Assembly: GCF_001449115.1 (NCBI RefSeq)
Contig: NZ_LAIJ01000009.1
Location: forward strand, 682,001 to 746,000
Length of the DNA stretch: 64,000 nt
Reading direction: 5' to 3'
Origin: Occallatibacter gabretensis
GTDB taxonomy: Bacteria > Acidobacteriota > Terriglobia > Terriglobales > Acidobacteriaceae
Shown here: positions 15,799-23,861 of the stretch, piece by piece
Numbering within the stretch: position 1 is the first letter of the stretch
Layout: every line of letters starts with the position of its first letter
Translations under genes and position numbers: made by a program
Notes under the pieces: generated by a model
Told to the model about the DNA's origin: nothing
What the model saw: only the letters and a program-made list of their open reading frames with translations
Database searches by the model: none

Positions 15799-16320
15799 TT
15801 ACAACGGAAACAGCGGCTCTGACTCCGTCCGCACGCGCAGAATCTTCGCCTTGGTCCGCACCGTTATATGCGGCACTGCCGTCTCGGCGTTGCCCAGCCC
15901 ACCGCTGTCCAACATGGAAAGAATCTCCCTCAGCTCATCCCTCGCCCGGCCAATCGTCGCCGCCATATTCGGCTCGTTTACCTGCTTGGCCACAACAGCC
16001 GGCCCGGTCTGTCGTGCCGCCTTCATCGCCGCCTGCGGCCGCGGAGCCACATCCAGCACCTGCTTGGCCCCGGCAATCGTATAGCCCTCGGCATGCACCA
16101 GCCGCTTGATATCAAGCGCCAGCTCCACCTCGCGCCGCCTGTACAACCGCTGCCCTGTGCCGCTTTTATTAGGCTTCAGCTGCGGAAACTGCGTCTCCCA
16201 GAAACGCAGCACATACGTTTCCACGCCGCAAATGCGGGCCACATCGCCAATCTTGAAATACAGGCGATCCGGAATGACCGGAGCCACGCTTACCTCGAGT
16301 TTTTTAAATACTTGGGCCAT
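15799..16320 (-). CDS. MerR-family transcriptional regulator
   Basis: 173 residues. The winged HTH is at about 20-90: YFKIGDVARICGVETYVLRFWETQFPQLKPNKSGTGQRLYRRREVELALDIKRLVHAEGYTIAGAKQVL. The wording VLRFWETQFPQLKP with no Cys sensor cluster matches the MlrA-like or generic heat-shock-type branch rather than metal sensors. The C-terminal 70 residues are probably an effector or dimerisation segment. The target is unknown. It stands alone between convergent and codirectional neighbours. Confidence 0.88.
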   Translation of the reverse strand: MAQVFKKLEVSVAPVIPDRLYFKIGDVARICGVETYVLRFWETQFPQLKPNKSGTGQRLYRRREVELALDIKRLVHAEGYTIAGAKQVLDVAPRPQAAMKAARQTGPAVVAKQVNEPNMAATIGRARDELREILSMLDSGGLGNAETAVPHITVRTKAKILRVRTESEPLFPL

Positions 16321-16467
16321 CTATAAGAAATCCACGGTCGCATGATGAAGTGCAACCAGGCGCCTGCAGAGCGCCATACTGGTCGCAGTATAGGACAGCC
16401 CTCACATAGGGATGAAAGCGTAATTCCAAAACAGGAACCAAACAGGTTACAGGCTACAGTAGACTGC

Positions 16468-18486
16468 CTACTGCTTCTTTAAGACCGCCGAGCCCTTCTC
16501 GCTCGCCAATATCGCCTGCTCCAGCTTGCGAAACTCCGCAGCCTTCCCCGCAGGGATCTCCACATCGCGCACAACGTATTCGCTCTCGTAGTGCAGCATG
16601 CTGCCCTTCGCCGTCACCGTCGATTTATAGCTTGCAAACTCCACATCCACGCTCACCGGCTCCGGCGTATCGTCCACCGCATATCCAGCCGGCAGCGCAA
16701 TATCGAAGGAATCTGTCCATGTCCCCGGATGTCCCAGCACAATCGGATACAGCCGCGTCTTGCCCTCCATCACATCCGGCACAGAATGCACATGCGATCC
16801 CAGTACCCTCGGCCGCAATAGCAGCAACGGCCCTGCCGAGTGCGCATAATTTGTAGCCGAAAGCTTCAGCGTCAAATCCAGCGGCTTCTCCAGATCCGCA
16901 ACCGATCCAAACTGATAGTCCTTGAACGCCAACCCCGGCAAATCCGTGCCCAGCCGCCGCTCCAGCTCTTCGTGCAGCTCCTTGGCATCGGAATACTTGA
17001 TCGAGATGCGTTGTCTCTGCGCATCATCCCCGGTCCGCAGCTCGTCAATCTCGCCGCTAAGCGATCCATCCGCGGCCAGCGTAAATTTGCCCTGCCGCAC
17101 CAGCCCTCCGGATGAAGCAGGAAGCACCGGCATCCGCAGCGCCGCGCTGTTTTCGCCATCGGCAATGTTGCCGTACGCGCCCTGCAGCTCTGCGCGAATC
17201 AGCCCCACCGGCGTCCACTCATCCGTCGGATCAAAGATCAGCAGCGTCTTGCCCTGCGGCGTCTTTACCAGCGCCAGCAGCCGCGACGCATCCTCGCCTT
17301 TGGGTTCTCCCGGGGGCAGCTCGATTGCCGTAATCATGTGGTTGCCATAAAGCGAAGGCGCTTTGGGATCGATAAACCCGCGCCGCGTGTCCACGTGGAA
17401 GTAGTACGCCTTGATTCCCACCGCCTGCAGCATCGAGACCAGCAGTGTCGTCTTATCTTTGCAGTCGCCATACTTGTTCCGGTAAATATCTCCAGCCCAG
17501 TGAGCCTGCCAGCCGCCAATCCCCGTTTCCACCACAAAGTAACGAATGTTTTTCTGAATGTAGTCCGTAATCCGCTCAAGCTTTGTGTACATATCCGGCG
17601 CTCCGGCAGTCAGCTCCTGCGCCTTGGCTGTAATCTCCGGCGTCGGGTCCGGCCTGTGTTCCTCTAGTCCTCCCATCCACTGGCCAATCGCCCGCCACTC
17701 CGCATCTGTGCCGCGTACCGCCGTCTGGCCCCAGTTCACGCTCATCCGCGCCGCCAGCGCGCCTCTCGATGGAGCCGACCGCACATTCTCCAGGTCCAGC
17801 TGCGGCATGTCGTGAATCTCCCACCGCAGATGGTTTGAACCCACCTCAACCGGCTTCAAGGCCTCATGGCCGCGCCACGTGTCTGAGAAATGTCCGCCCG
17901 GCGGCAGCGCCAGCTCCAGCGCCTCCGTTACCACCGGAATCGAGTATTGAATACCCCACACCTCTTCCGTCATGTAAGGCCGCAGCTGCGTCTCCGTCTC
18001 GCACGCCACCACCGCGCCGGGGTCCGCGCCCGGCGGATTCACAATCCGCACCCGCTCCGTAAACTGCAGCTCCGCGCCCTCGGCCAGACCGCGGTCACTG
18101 TAGTCCTCATCCTTCGCCTGGAACTGTTTTCCATCCGCCGCAATTGTCCATGAGTGAAAGTTCCTCAGCTTCGAGTCCACATCGTAATAAGCCGTGCAAT
18201 GCGCGTAATCCCGCCCCTGCGGCTTCAGAATGCGCACCACGTACCGCTCCCGCTCAACGGCATGATTCTGCTCGTCCACCGTAATCAGATACTCATCAAA
18301 GAGAATCACCGCCGGTGCATTCGTCGCCGTTGCCACCACCGGCGTCGGCGTCTTCGCCGCGTACAGTGCCCAATCCGGCACAGGCAGCTTCTTTTCTCCC
18401 GCCCACGCCGCCGACGCGCAGCTCAGCGCCGTCACAGACACCAGCCCAAGACCTATAATCTTCCAATCCACGCGCCGATTCCCCAT
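16468..18486 (-). CDS. DUF3857/transglutaminase-like secreted protein, catalytic triad intact
   Basis: 672 residues from ATG 18486; signal peptide ends near SAAWA. An N-terminal DUF3857 domain (about 50-210, with ERYVVRILKPQGRDYAHCTAYYD and RVRIVNPPGADPGAVVACETE) is followed by a transglutaminase core: YGDCKDKTTLLVSMLQAVGIKAYYF (Cys342), YGNHMITAIELPPG (His383) and IFDPTDEWTPVG (Asp419). The C-terminal third is beta-rich. Proteins of this layout are abundant in Acidobacteria and Bacteroidetes and are thought to act in the periplasm; the substrate is unknown. It follows the paralogue at 18528 by 41 bases, so the two are co-transcribed. Confidence 0.85.
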   Translation of the reverse strand: MGNRRVDWKIIGLGLVSVTALSCASAAWAGEKKLPVPDWALYAAKTPTPVVATATNAPAVILFDEYLITVDEQNHAVERERYVVRILKPQGRDYAHCTAYYDVDSKLRNFHSWTIAADGKQFQAKDEDYSDRGLAEGAELQFTERVRIVNPPGADPGAVVACETETQLRPYMTEEVWGIQYSIPVVTEALELALPPGGHFSDTWRGHEALKPVEVGSNHLRWEIHDMPQLDLENVRSAPSRGALAARMSVNWGQTAVRGTDAEWRAIGQWMGGLEEHRPDPTPEITAKAQELTAGAPDMYTKLERITDYIQKNIRYFVVETGIGGWQAHWAGDIYRNKYGDCKDKTTLLVSMLQAVGIKAYYFHVDTRRGFIDPKAPSLYGNHMITAIELPPGEPKGEDASRLLALVKTPQGKTLLIFDPTDEWTPVGLIRAELQGAYGNIADGENSAALRMPVLPASSGGLVRQGKFTLAADGSLSGEIDELRTGDDAQRQRISIKYSDAKELHEELERRLGTDLPGLAFKDYQFGSVADLEKPLDLTLKLSATNYAHSAGPLLLLRPRVLGSHVHSVPDVMEGKTRLYPIVLGHPGTWTDSFDIALPAGYAVDDTPEPVSVDVEFASYKSTVTAKGSMLHYESEYVVRDVEIPAGKAAEFRKLEQAILASEKGSAVLKKQ

Positions 18487-18527
18487 ACCCCTATACCTCA
18501 CACTGCATCCCAACTCGTCCTTCGTCC

Positions 18528-20495
18528 CTATTTCGTCAACACAATCTGCTGTTGATCGTTGGCCGCCACTTTCTGGTAGAACCCCCGCAGATCCTGGTAC
18601 TGGTCCGCCTTCAGCAGAACAAACGCCCGCGCCACAGAACGCGCTACCGTCACCTCGTCCGGCTTCTGCATCACTTTCGTGATCATGTCCGCATATCCGG
18701 TCCACACAACATGGTCTTCTTTCGGAGCGCCCTCCACCGTGAATCCTGCCGGCAGGTGGTAGGTGATCTGGTCCATCACCCGGCCCGCAAAGCGCATGTC
18801 CACCGGAGCCAGCCTCTGCGTCTGCTGCACAAACGGTTGCCGTGAGCGCGACTCGAAGAAGAATCCAGGCAGCAGCATTCGCTTGCCTGCCTGTGTTCCC
18901 ATGGAGCCGGAAACTTTCACAATCGCCATCAAGTTCACGTTCGGGTCGTCCAGCCCCAGAAAGTGGTCGAGGTGAGCCTCCACGCCTTCTGGAACCATCT
19001 CCCTCAAGCTATCGTCGAACTCCTTCTTCACCTCGTGCTCGTCATTCTCCAGGTTCATCTGCCGCCAGTAGACTGCCTCCTGGCCTGTCATTACGATGCG
19101 CAAGTTCCCCGTCACTTCGCCGCTCGCGTCAATCGTTACATCCCCAATCCGCGTCGTCGAGTTCGTCAAGTACGGCTGCAGCGGAGTCATAGTCGCGTTC
19201 CGACCGCCCGCTCCCTGCCGCACTCCGCCGGCCGCCTGGTGTATCCACCGGGTCAGCTCAAACGCACACATCTTCTCTCCCGGATCAAGCACAACCTCCT
19301 TGCCGCCCAAACTCGCAACAATCAGGTCATCGTCCAGCTGGTCGAAACTTAGATAGTTCGGCTGAAACAGGCTCCGGTTCCGGTTCACCACCTTCATGTC
19401 ATATGCCGGAATCCCCGCCGCCCGCAGCATCGCCAGGTATAGCAGCGTAATGTCTTCCTTCGATCCGCTCTTCTGCGTCCACGTATCCTCAGCGCGCTTG
19501 GCCACTTTCAATCCCAGCGCTTTCAGCTCCGCTTTACCCCTCGCCCGCGAGTACTCCGTGTTGTCCAGCGCCTGCACCGCCGCATACAGCTTCTTCGCCC
19601 TCTCGACATCGCTGTCACCCGGCGAAACAATCTTCCCCACCGCGTCCTTGATCGTCCCCGAAGGCTCCGCAAAGTGGTCCACATCCTTGGACCACCGCCT
19701 CGTCTCCGCATCCCAGAAGTCTCCCCCGTTATGCGCCGAGGTGTAATAAAACAGCACCTGGTAGAGAAACGCATCCATCGGCGGCATATATTCCTCGTTC
19801 GGCGAGGCCGGAACATCCGCCACGTCCAGCGTGAACTTTCCCGCTGCATCCTCCACCACCTTTACGCCCGGTGGAAGCTGCGCCCAGTACAGCAACGAGT
19901 GCGCCAGGTCTCCATGCTCGGTCTGAATGTAGGAAATATTCTTCGCCGGCTCAAAAAAGTAATGCGACTTGTGCATGTAAAACGGTTGCTGCACCTGCCA
20001 GTATGGCGATGAAACGTAGTCGTCGTTATACCGCAACGTGTACTGATACTCGAGAATGCTTCCCACATCCACGCTAGGCAGGTTAAACACGCGCTTCCCT
20101 AGCTGACGCTCTCCATCCTTTGTCTGCAGCTTCGTGGTCAGTAGGTCCTCGGGTTTGCCCTCCAGCGGAATCACCGTCCCATCCGCATGAATCGTCCGCG
20201 CCTTGATGTCCGTCACCTTCTGTTCGCCGCGCGCGTATGGAACCTCTACCGTCGCCAGCTCCTTGCCCTTTTCCGTCAGCACCTTAACGCGCGCATACAC
20301 GCTGTGGTAATGCATCGCGTCCGAGGCCTTCGCCTCGAAGTACAAAAACACGGCCGCCGCCCCCGGAGCCTTCGGATCCGAGGTCATCGACAACTCTTCT
20401 TTTGTCGGGTCGCGAAACTGCGCGCGGGCAGTCAGTGGAACAGCAATGAAGGCAACCAGCAACAGAACAAAGCAAAAAAACGTACAGCGCCGCAT
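18528..20495 (-). CDS. DUF3857/transglutaminase-like secreted protein, catalytic residues lost
   Basis: 655 residues with a signal peptide (FFCFVLLLVAFIAVPLTARA). DUF3857 covers roughly 60-220 (KVTDIKARTIHADGTVIPLEGK). The transglutaminase-like core is clear by context (TQKSGSKEDITLLYLAMLRAAGIPAYDM), but the nucleophile position is Ser345 where the family has Cys, and the His position is Asp390 (QLDDDLIVASL). The third residue (VVLDPGEKM) is kept. It therefore looks like a pseudoenzyme that may bind rather than modify its target. The intact paralogue follows directly downstream and may be its partner. Confidence 0.84.
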   Translation of the reverse strand: MRRCTFFCFVLLLVAFIAVPLTARAQFRDPTKEELSMTSDPKAPGAAAVFLYFEAKASDAMHYHSVYARVKVLTEKGKELATVEVPYARGEQKVTDIKARTIHADGTVIPLEGKPEDLLTTKLQTKDGERQLGKRVFNLPSVDVGSILEYQYTLRYNDDYVSSPYWQVQQPFYMHKSHYFFEPAKNISYIQTEHGDLAHSLLYWAQLPPGVKVVEDAAGKFTLDVADVPASPNEEYMPPMDAFLYQVLFYYTSAHNGGDFWDAETRRWSKDVDHFAEPSGTIKDAVGKIVSPGDSDVERAKKLYAAVQALDNTEYSRARGKAELKALGLKVAKRAEDTWTQKSGSKEDITLLYLAMLRAAGIPAYDMKVVNRNRSLFQPNYLSFDQLDDDLIVASLGGKEVVLDPGEKMCAFELTRWIHQAAGGVRQGAGGRNATMTPLQPYLTNSTTRIGDVTIDASGEVTGNLRIVMTGQEAVYWRQMNLENDEHEVKKEFDDSLREMVPEGVEAHLDHFLGLDDPNVNLMAIVKVSGSMGTQAGKRMLLPGFFFESRSRQPFVQQTQRLAPVDMRFAGRVMDQITYHLPAGFTVEGAPKEDHVVWTGYADMITKVMQKPDEVTVARSVARAFVLLKADQYQDLRGFYQKVAANDQQQIVLTK

Positions 20496-20651
20496 GAACG
20501 GTTTCCTCAGACTATGGTGAGTCAGCTAACGTGAGTTGTCGGATTTCGAAACATTCCCGGGGTAATGCCCGGATTCTAGCCTGATTCCCCGTCCCCGCGA
20601 AAGTAAAAATCCTGCGGAGATAGCACTACCGCCCACTCACCAATAAAGTTT

Positions 20652-20718
20652 TGTCATCCTGAGCGAAGTTTCACGCGAAGCGCGAAACGAGTCGAAGGAC
20701 CTGCGGTTGTTCTTGCTT
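20652..20718 (+). repeat. CATCCTGAGCGAAG hairpin repeat, copy 1
   Basis: Flank GTCATCCTGAGCGAAG, imperfect stem GTTTCACGC/GCGCGAAAC, flank AGTCGAAGGACCTG, then GGTTGTTCTTGCT. A reverse-oriented copy with the same ends lies at 56813-56878. Confidence 0.85.
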
Positions 20719-20750
20719 TTTTGCTCTTCGTCAGCTCCACCACAACATTC

Positions 20751-20796
20751 GGGTGCACCATTCTTGGCGCGTCTTTGTTTTTGCGCCAAGGGTGGG
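20751..20796 (+). repeat. Hairpin repeat, GGGTGCMCCATTC type, copy 2
   Basis: GGGTGCACCATTC flank, perfect stem CTTGGCGC/GCGCCAAG (20763-20770 and 20783-20790), then GGGTGGG. The flanks match copy 1 (11669-11709) while the stem sequence differs. Confidence 0.75.
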
Positions 20797-20884
20797 ATAG
20801 CACAAAACCCAACCCGCCTTCTTATCCCCTGTCCCTATTCCCTTCCGGGGTCCCCAGCGAGCGATTTGTGCTCGCTGGGGTGGC

Positions 20885-21445
20885 TTATCCCTCTCTGAGC
20901 ATCGCGCAAACCCGCGCCAGCGGCAGCCCCACCACATTGAAGTAGCATCCCTCAATCCGCGGAATCCACTTTCCAGCCCGCCCCTGAATCCCATACGCGC
21001 CGGCCTTATCCATCGGCTCGCCCGTTTCCACGTACTCGGCAATCTCGCTGTCCGAAAGCTCGCAAAAGCGAACCTCCGTCACCTCCGCCGTACCATCCGT
21101 GCCGCGCGCAGTCACCACAGCCACACCCGTAATCACGCGATGCGTCCTTCCGCTCAGCGCCCGCAGCATCCTCACCGCATCGGCCTTGTCCAAAGGCTTA
21201 CCCAGAATCTCCCCATCCAATACAACTGTCGTGTCCGCGCCAAGCACCACGGCCGCGGCATCGTCCAGGGCGTCAAATATCGTCTGCGCCTTTTCCCGCG
21301 CCAGCCGCGTCACATATGCCTCTGGATCTTCACCCGGCAGCACACTTTCATCAATATCCGCTGCCTTTACCGTGAAAGAAAATCCTGCTTGAGTCAGTAA
21401 CTCCCGCCGCCGCGGCGAAGCCGAAGCCAATATCAATCTCGCCAT
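20885..21445 (-). CDS. maf: Maf-family nucleoside triphosphate pyrophosphatase
   Basis: 186 residues of normal family length. It hydrolyses non-canonical or excess (d)NTPs to monophosphate and PPi; the YhdE-like branch prefers dTTP/UTP. Motifs: LILASASPRRRELLTQAGFSF with the phosphate-binding S-x-S-P-R-R-x-x-L, GADTTVVLDGEILGKP, DAVRMLRALSGRTHRVITGV, and YVETGEPMDKAGAYGIQGRAG. Cytoplasmic. No operon partner is visible. Confidence 0.94.
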   Translation of the reverse strand: MARLILASASPRRRELLTQAGFSFTVKAADIDESVLPGEDPEAYVTRLAREKAQTIFDALDDAAAVVLGADTTVVLDGEILGKPLDKADAVRMLRALSGRTHRVITGVAVVTARGTDGTAEVTEVRFCELSDSEIAEYVETGEPMDKAGAYGIQGRAGKWIPRIEGCYFNVVGLPLARVCAMLREG

Positions 21446-21557
21446 ATGCTTTCAGACTAAAAGATGGATCCCGCTACGCACGATTCAATACTCTCCCAAT
21501 CAAGGCCGTGCTATTCTTGCTGCTGTCCCGGTCAACGACCTACTTGGAGCTCTGCAT

Positions 21558-22043
21558 ATGCCTGTGAATGACTTCACTTACAGCAACGCCGGCCTTGCAC
21601 TTACGGAACAGTCCGAAGGTTTCAGATCTTCCGCCTATCAGGATTCAGTTGGAGTCTGGACCATCGGTTATGGTCATACAGGCACGGATGTCAGTGCCGG
21701 CCTTACCATTACATCCGCACAGGGACAGGCACTGCTGGCCAGCGATATTGCCGCCGCTGCCACCTTTGTCAATCAGGCTGTAACAGTAGCACTCGATCAG
21801 GATGAGTTTGACGCCCTTGTGGACTTTGTCTTTAATCTGGGGCGCGGCGCATTTGCCGGTTCCACGCTGCTCAAGGAGCTGAATGCAGGCAATTTCAGCG
21901 GGGCTGCGGCGCAGTTTGATCTGTGGGACAAGGCCGGAGGACAAGTGCTGGCCGGACTCCTTCGCCGCCGCCAGGCTGAAGAGGCTCTCTTTACCCAGGA
22001 CACAACCACGGACTCATCAACCGGCGCCGCCGTCAATTCCTGA
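21558..22043 (+). CDS. T4-type (GH24) lysozyme, no signal peptide
   Basis: 161 residues. LTEQSEGFRSSAYQDSVGVWTIGYGHTG carries Glu20, Asp29 and Thr35, spaced exactly as Glu11, Asp20 and Thr26 of T4 lysozyme. The rest (LDQDEFDALVDFVFNLGRGAFAGSTLLKELNAG and LAGLLRRRQAEEALF) is the usual GH24 helical lobe. It cleaves the glycan strands of peptidoglycan. Phage endolysins look like this, but no holin or other phage gene is adjacent and the phage-like cluster begins 9 kb away. It could be a phage remnant, a detached lysis gene, or an effector. TTGGAG lies about 9 bases before the ATG. Confidence 0.9.
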   Translation: MPVNDFTYSNAGLALTEQSEGFRSSAYQDSVGVWTIGYGHTGTDVSAGLTITSAQGQALLASDIAAAATFVNQAVTVALDQDEFDALVDFVFNLGRGAFAGSTLLKELNAGNFSGAAAQFDLWDKAGGQVLAGLLRRRQAEEALFTQDTTTDSSTGAAVNS

Positions 22044-22083
22044 TGCCAATTCCGCCATCCGGTCGATTCTCTGTTCCTGTCCG

Positions 22084-23091
22084 CTAGACTTTCAACCCAG
22101 TCGAAAGTCCGCTTTCCATCCCCACGCCCCACGCCATCCCCGGCGTATTGTGTGCCAGTCCCCATCGCCCATCCGGCCCGAGCAGAATAATCCCGCCATG
22201 CCCGCCCAGCCGTCTATATAGATAATCAATCGCTTCGCACGCCGCCAGCTCCGGAGCCACGCCTGCCGCCACGCGATCCACCGCCCACTTGCCCAGCACC
22301 AGCTTCATAATCGGTTCGCCCCACCCGGTCAGCGAAACCGCCGCCGACAAGTTATCCGCATAGCAGCCACACCCAATCAGCGAGGAATCCCCCACTCGTC
22401 CCGGCGTCTTGTTCAGCGTCCCACCCGTAGAAGTAGCCGCCGCCAGGTTCCCATCGACATCCAGCGCCACCGCTCCCACCGTGTCATGCGAAAGCATTTC
22501 TGATCTCTGATCTCTGAACCCTGATCTCTCGTATGCCGTCTCGGGGCTTTTATCGTCCGCAGCCAGCTCCCCTGAAAACGTCTCGTCCGCCAATCCCTTC
22601 GCCGCCCTCGCCTGCGCACCTCGAAGCCGCTCCCGCTCCCGGTCCAGCACCAGAGCCCCGTTATCAATCAGCTCCACGCCATGCGCCGCAGCAAACTCCT
22701 CCGCACCCGCGCCCACAAAATAGACATGCGGACTCTGCTCCAGCACCACACGCGCCGCTCGTATCGGATTCCTCAGCCGCTCCACGCACGCCACCCCGCC
22801 GGCCTTCATCCGCCCGCCGTCCATCAGCAACGCATCCAGTTGCACCTTGCCGTCGCTCGTCAAAAAGCTCCCGCGCCCGGCATCAAAGGTCTCATCGTCC
22901 TCCATCGCCACCACGGCCTCTTCCACGGCGTCAACACAGCTTCCGCCCTGCTCCAGCACTCGCCAGCCGGCCGTAAGCGCCGCCCTAACACCCCGCTCAT
23001 GCGCTTCTTCCGCATCCGCCGGAATCGCCCACGCCCCGCCATGCACCAGCAGCACCGGCTTCCGCTTCGTCCCATGTCTCATATCTGTCAT
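22084..23091 (-). CDS. Isoaspartyl peptidase/L-asparaginase (Ntn hydrolase, plant type)
   Basis: About 335 residues. The precursor cleaves itself before a Thr to give alpha and beta chains. Motifs: VLLVHGGAWAIP, VEEAVVAMEDDETFDAGRGSFLT, the nucleophile region SHDTVGAVALDVDGNLAAATSTGG and KTPGRVGDSSLIGCGCYADN. It removes isoaspartyl residues from peptides or hydrolyses Asn. The start is uncertain: ATG 23091 has GGTAGG at good distance, but 23100 and 23082 are possible. A GATCTCTG-type repeat unit lies in frame just before the autocleavage site (22491-22530), reading ERSGFRDQRSEML. Confidence 0.9.
   Translation of the reverse strand: MTDMRHGTKRKPVLLVHGGAWAIPADAEEAHERGVRAALTAGWRVLEQGGSCVDAVEEAVVAMEDDETFDAGRGSFLTSDGKVQLDALLMDGGRMKAGGVACVERLRNPIRAARVVLEQSPHVYFVGAGAEEFAAAHGVELIDNGALVLDRERERLRGAQARAAKGLADETFSGELAADDKSPETAYERSGFRDQRSEMLSHDTVGAVALDVDGNLAAATSTGGTLNKTPGRVGDSSLIGCGCYADNLSAAVSLTGWGEPIMKLVLGKWAVDRVAAGVAPELAACEAIDYLYRRLGGHGGIILLGPDGRWGLAHNTPGMAWGVGMESGLSTGLKV
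22491..22530. repeat. GATCTCTG-type repeat arm inside a coding sequence
   Basis: CTGATCTCTGATCTCTG and CTGATCTCT occur within 40 bases, in the same words as the intergenic fold-back elements at 9484, 10972 and 45380. The reading frame of the isoaspartyl peptidase is kept. Confidence 0.75.
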
Positions 23092-23194
23092 CAAGCGCAT
23101 CCTACCGGCCCGTCGCTATCCCTCGCAACGTGCCCCAATAGTTCTTAATAGATAAGAACTCCTGTTGTCATCTTGCAGTAAGGAGAATCTGCCC

Positions 23195-23479
23195 ATGACC
23201 ACCGTGACTATCTCCATGCCGGAGTCGCTGAAGCAGTTCCTTGAGCATGAGGTCCAGACCAAGGGCTATGGAAACGTCAGCGAATACATGCGGGAGCTGC
23301 TCCGCCAGGCGCAAACCAGGGATGCCGAGGGGCGCCTCGAAGCCTTGCTCCTGGAAGGACTGGCCGGCAGCGAAGACATCCCGCTCTCATCCGCCTTCTG
23401 GCAGGATCTGAAGGCCGACGCGGGCAAAATTCTCGCCCGGCATAGAAAGACACGGAAGGCTCCGCCGAAAATTCGATGA
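23195..23479 (+). CDS. ParD-like antitoxin
   Basis: 94 residues from ATG 23195 with AAGGAGAA about 8 bases upstream. MTTVTISMPESLKQFLEHEVQTKGYGNVSEYMRELLRQAQ is the ribbon-helix-helix of ParD/CC2985-type antitoxins, which bind the operon promoter; the C-terminal half wraps the toxin. The stop overlaps the next start in an ATGA junction. The toxin frame has a nonsense codon, so the antitoxin is intact and the toxin is not. Confidence 0.9.
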   Translation: MTTVTISMPESLKQFLEHEVQTKGYGNVSEYMRELLRQAQTRDAEGRLEALLLEGLAGSEDIPLSSAFWQDLKADAGKILARHRKTRKAPPKIR

Positions 23480-23805
23480 AATCCACGATCCGGCCCGCGG
23501 CTCGCGAAGACATTCTCCGCCAGTATCGCTACTATCTGATCGAACAGAACGTCGAGGAAATCGCATAACGATTCCTCGAAGCCGTCGAAATCGCCATTCA
23601 TCAGCTACACAGCCATCCTCACATCGGAAGCCCAAGGATTCTCTCTAACCCAGCCCTGGCCGGTCTCCGCTCCTGGCCTGTCCCTGGCTTTCTGGTCATT
23701 CGCATCTATTACTTAGTAGCCGAGGAAGAGCTTCGCGTGATCCGGGTCCTGCATGGCAAACGAGATATTCACGCCTTGCTTGAAAACGAAATCACAGAGA
23801 ACTGA
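23476..23805 (+). pseudogene. ParE-like toxin with in-frame TAA
   Basis: The frame from ATG 23476 would encode 109 residues: MKSTIRPAAREDILRQYRYY, then VEEIA, TAA at 23566-23568, and RFLEAVEIAIHQLHSHPHIGSPR, LAGLRSWPVPGFLVIRIYYLV, LRVIRVLHGKRDIHALL to a TGA at 23805. All the RelE/ParE fold landmarks (the R-x-V-P-G-F segment and the R-V-x-H-G-x-R-D-I end) are present, and one base change at the stop would restore the gene. The family has a helix-capping Asp, Gln or Glu at that place. It may be a real pseudogene, a sequencing error, or a truncated 30-residue product. Confidence 0.9.
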
Positions 23806-23861
23806 TCTCACGGCCGCCATGCATCAGCAGCTTTGGCACGCGACTCATACCGTATAAAGCC

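Larger units (their letters stand above)
20496..20884. other. Intergenic region with two repeat families
   Basis: 389 bases between two minus-strand genes. It contains a CATCCTGAGCGAAG-type repeat (20652-20718) and a GGGTGCMCCATTC-type hairpin repeat (20751-20796). The direct promoter of the gene at 20495 probably lies here but no clear boxes are seen. Confidence 0.6.
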
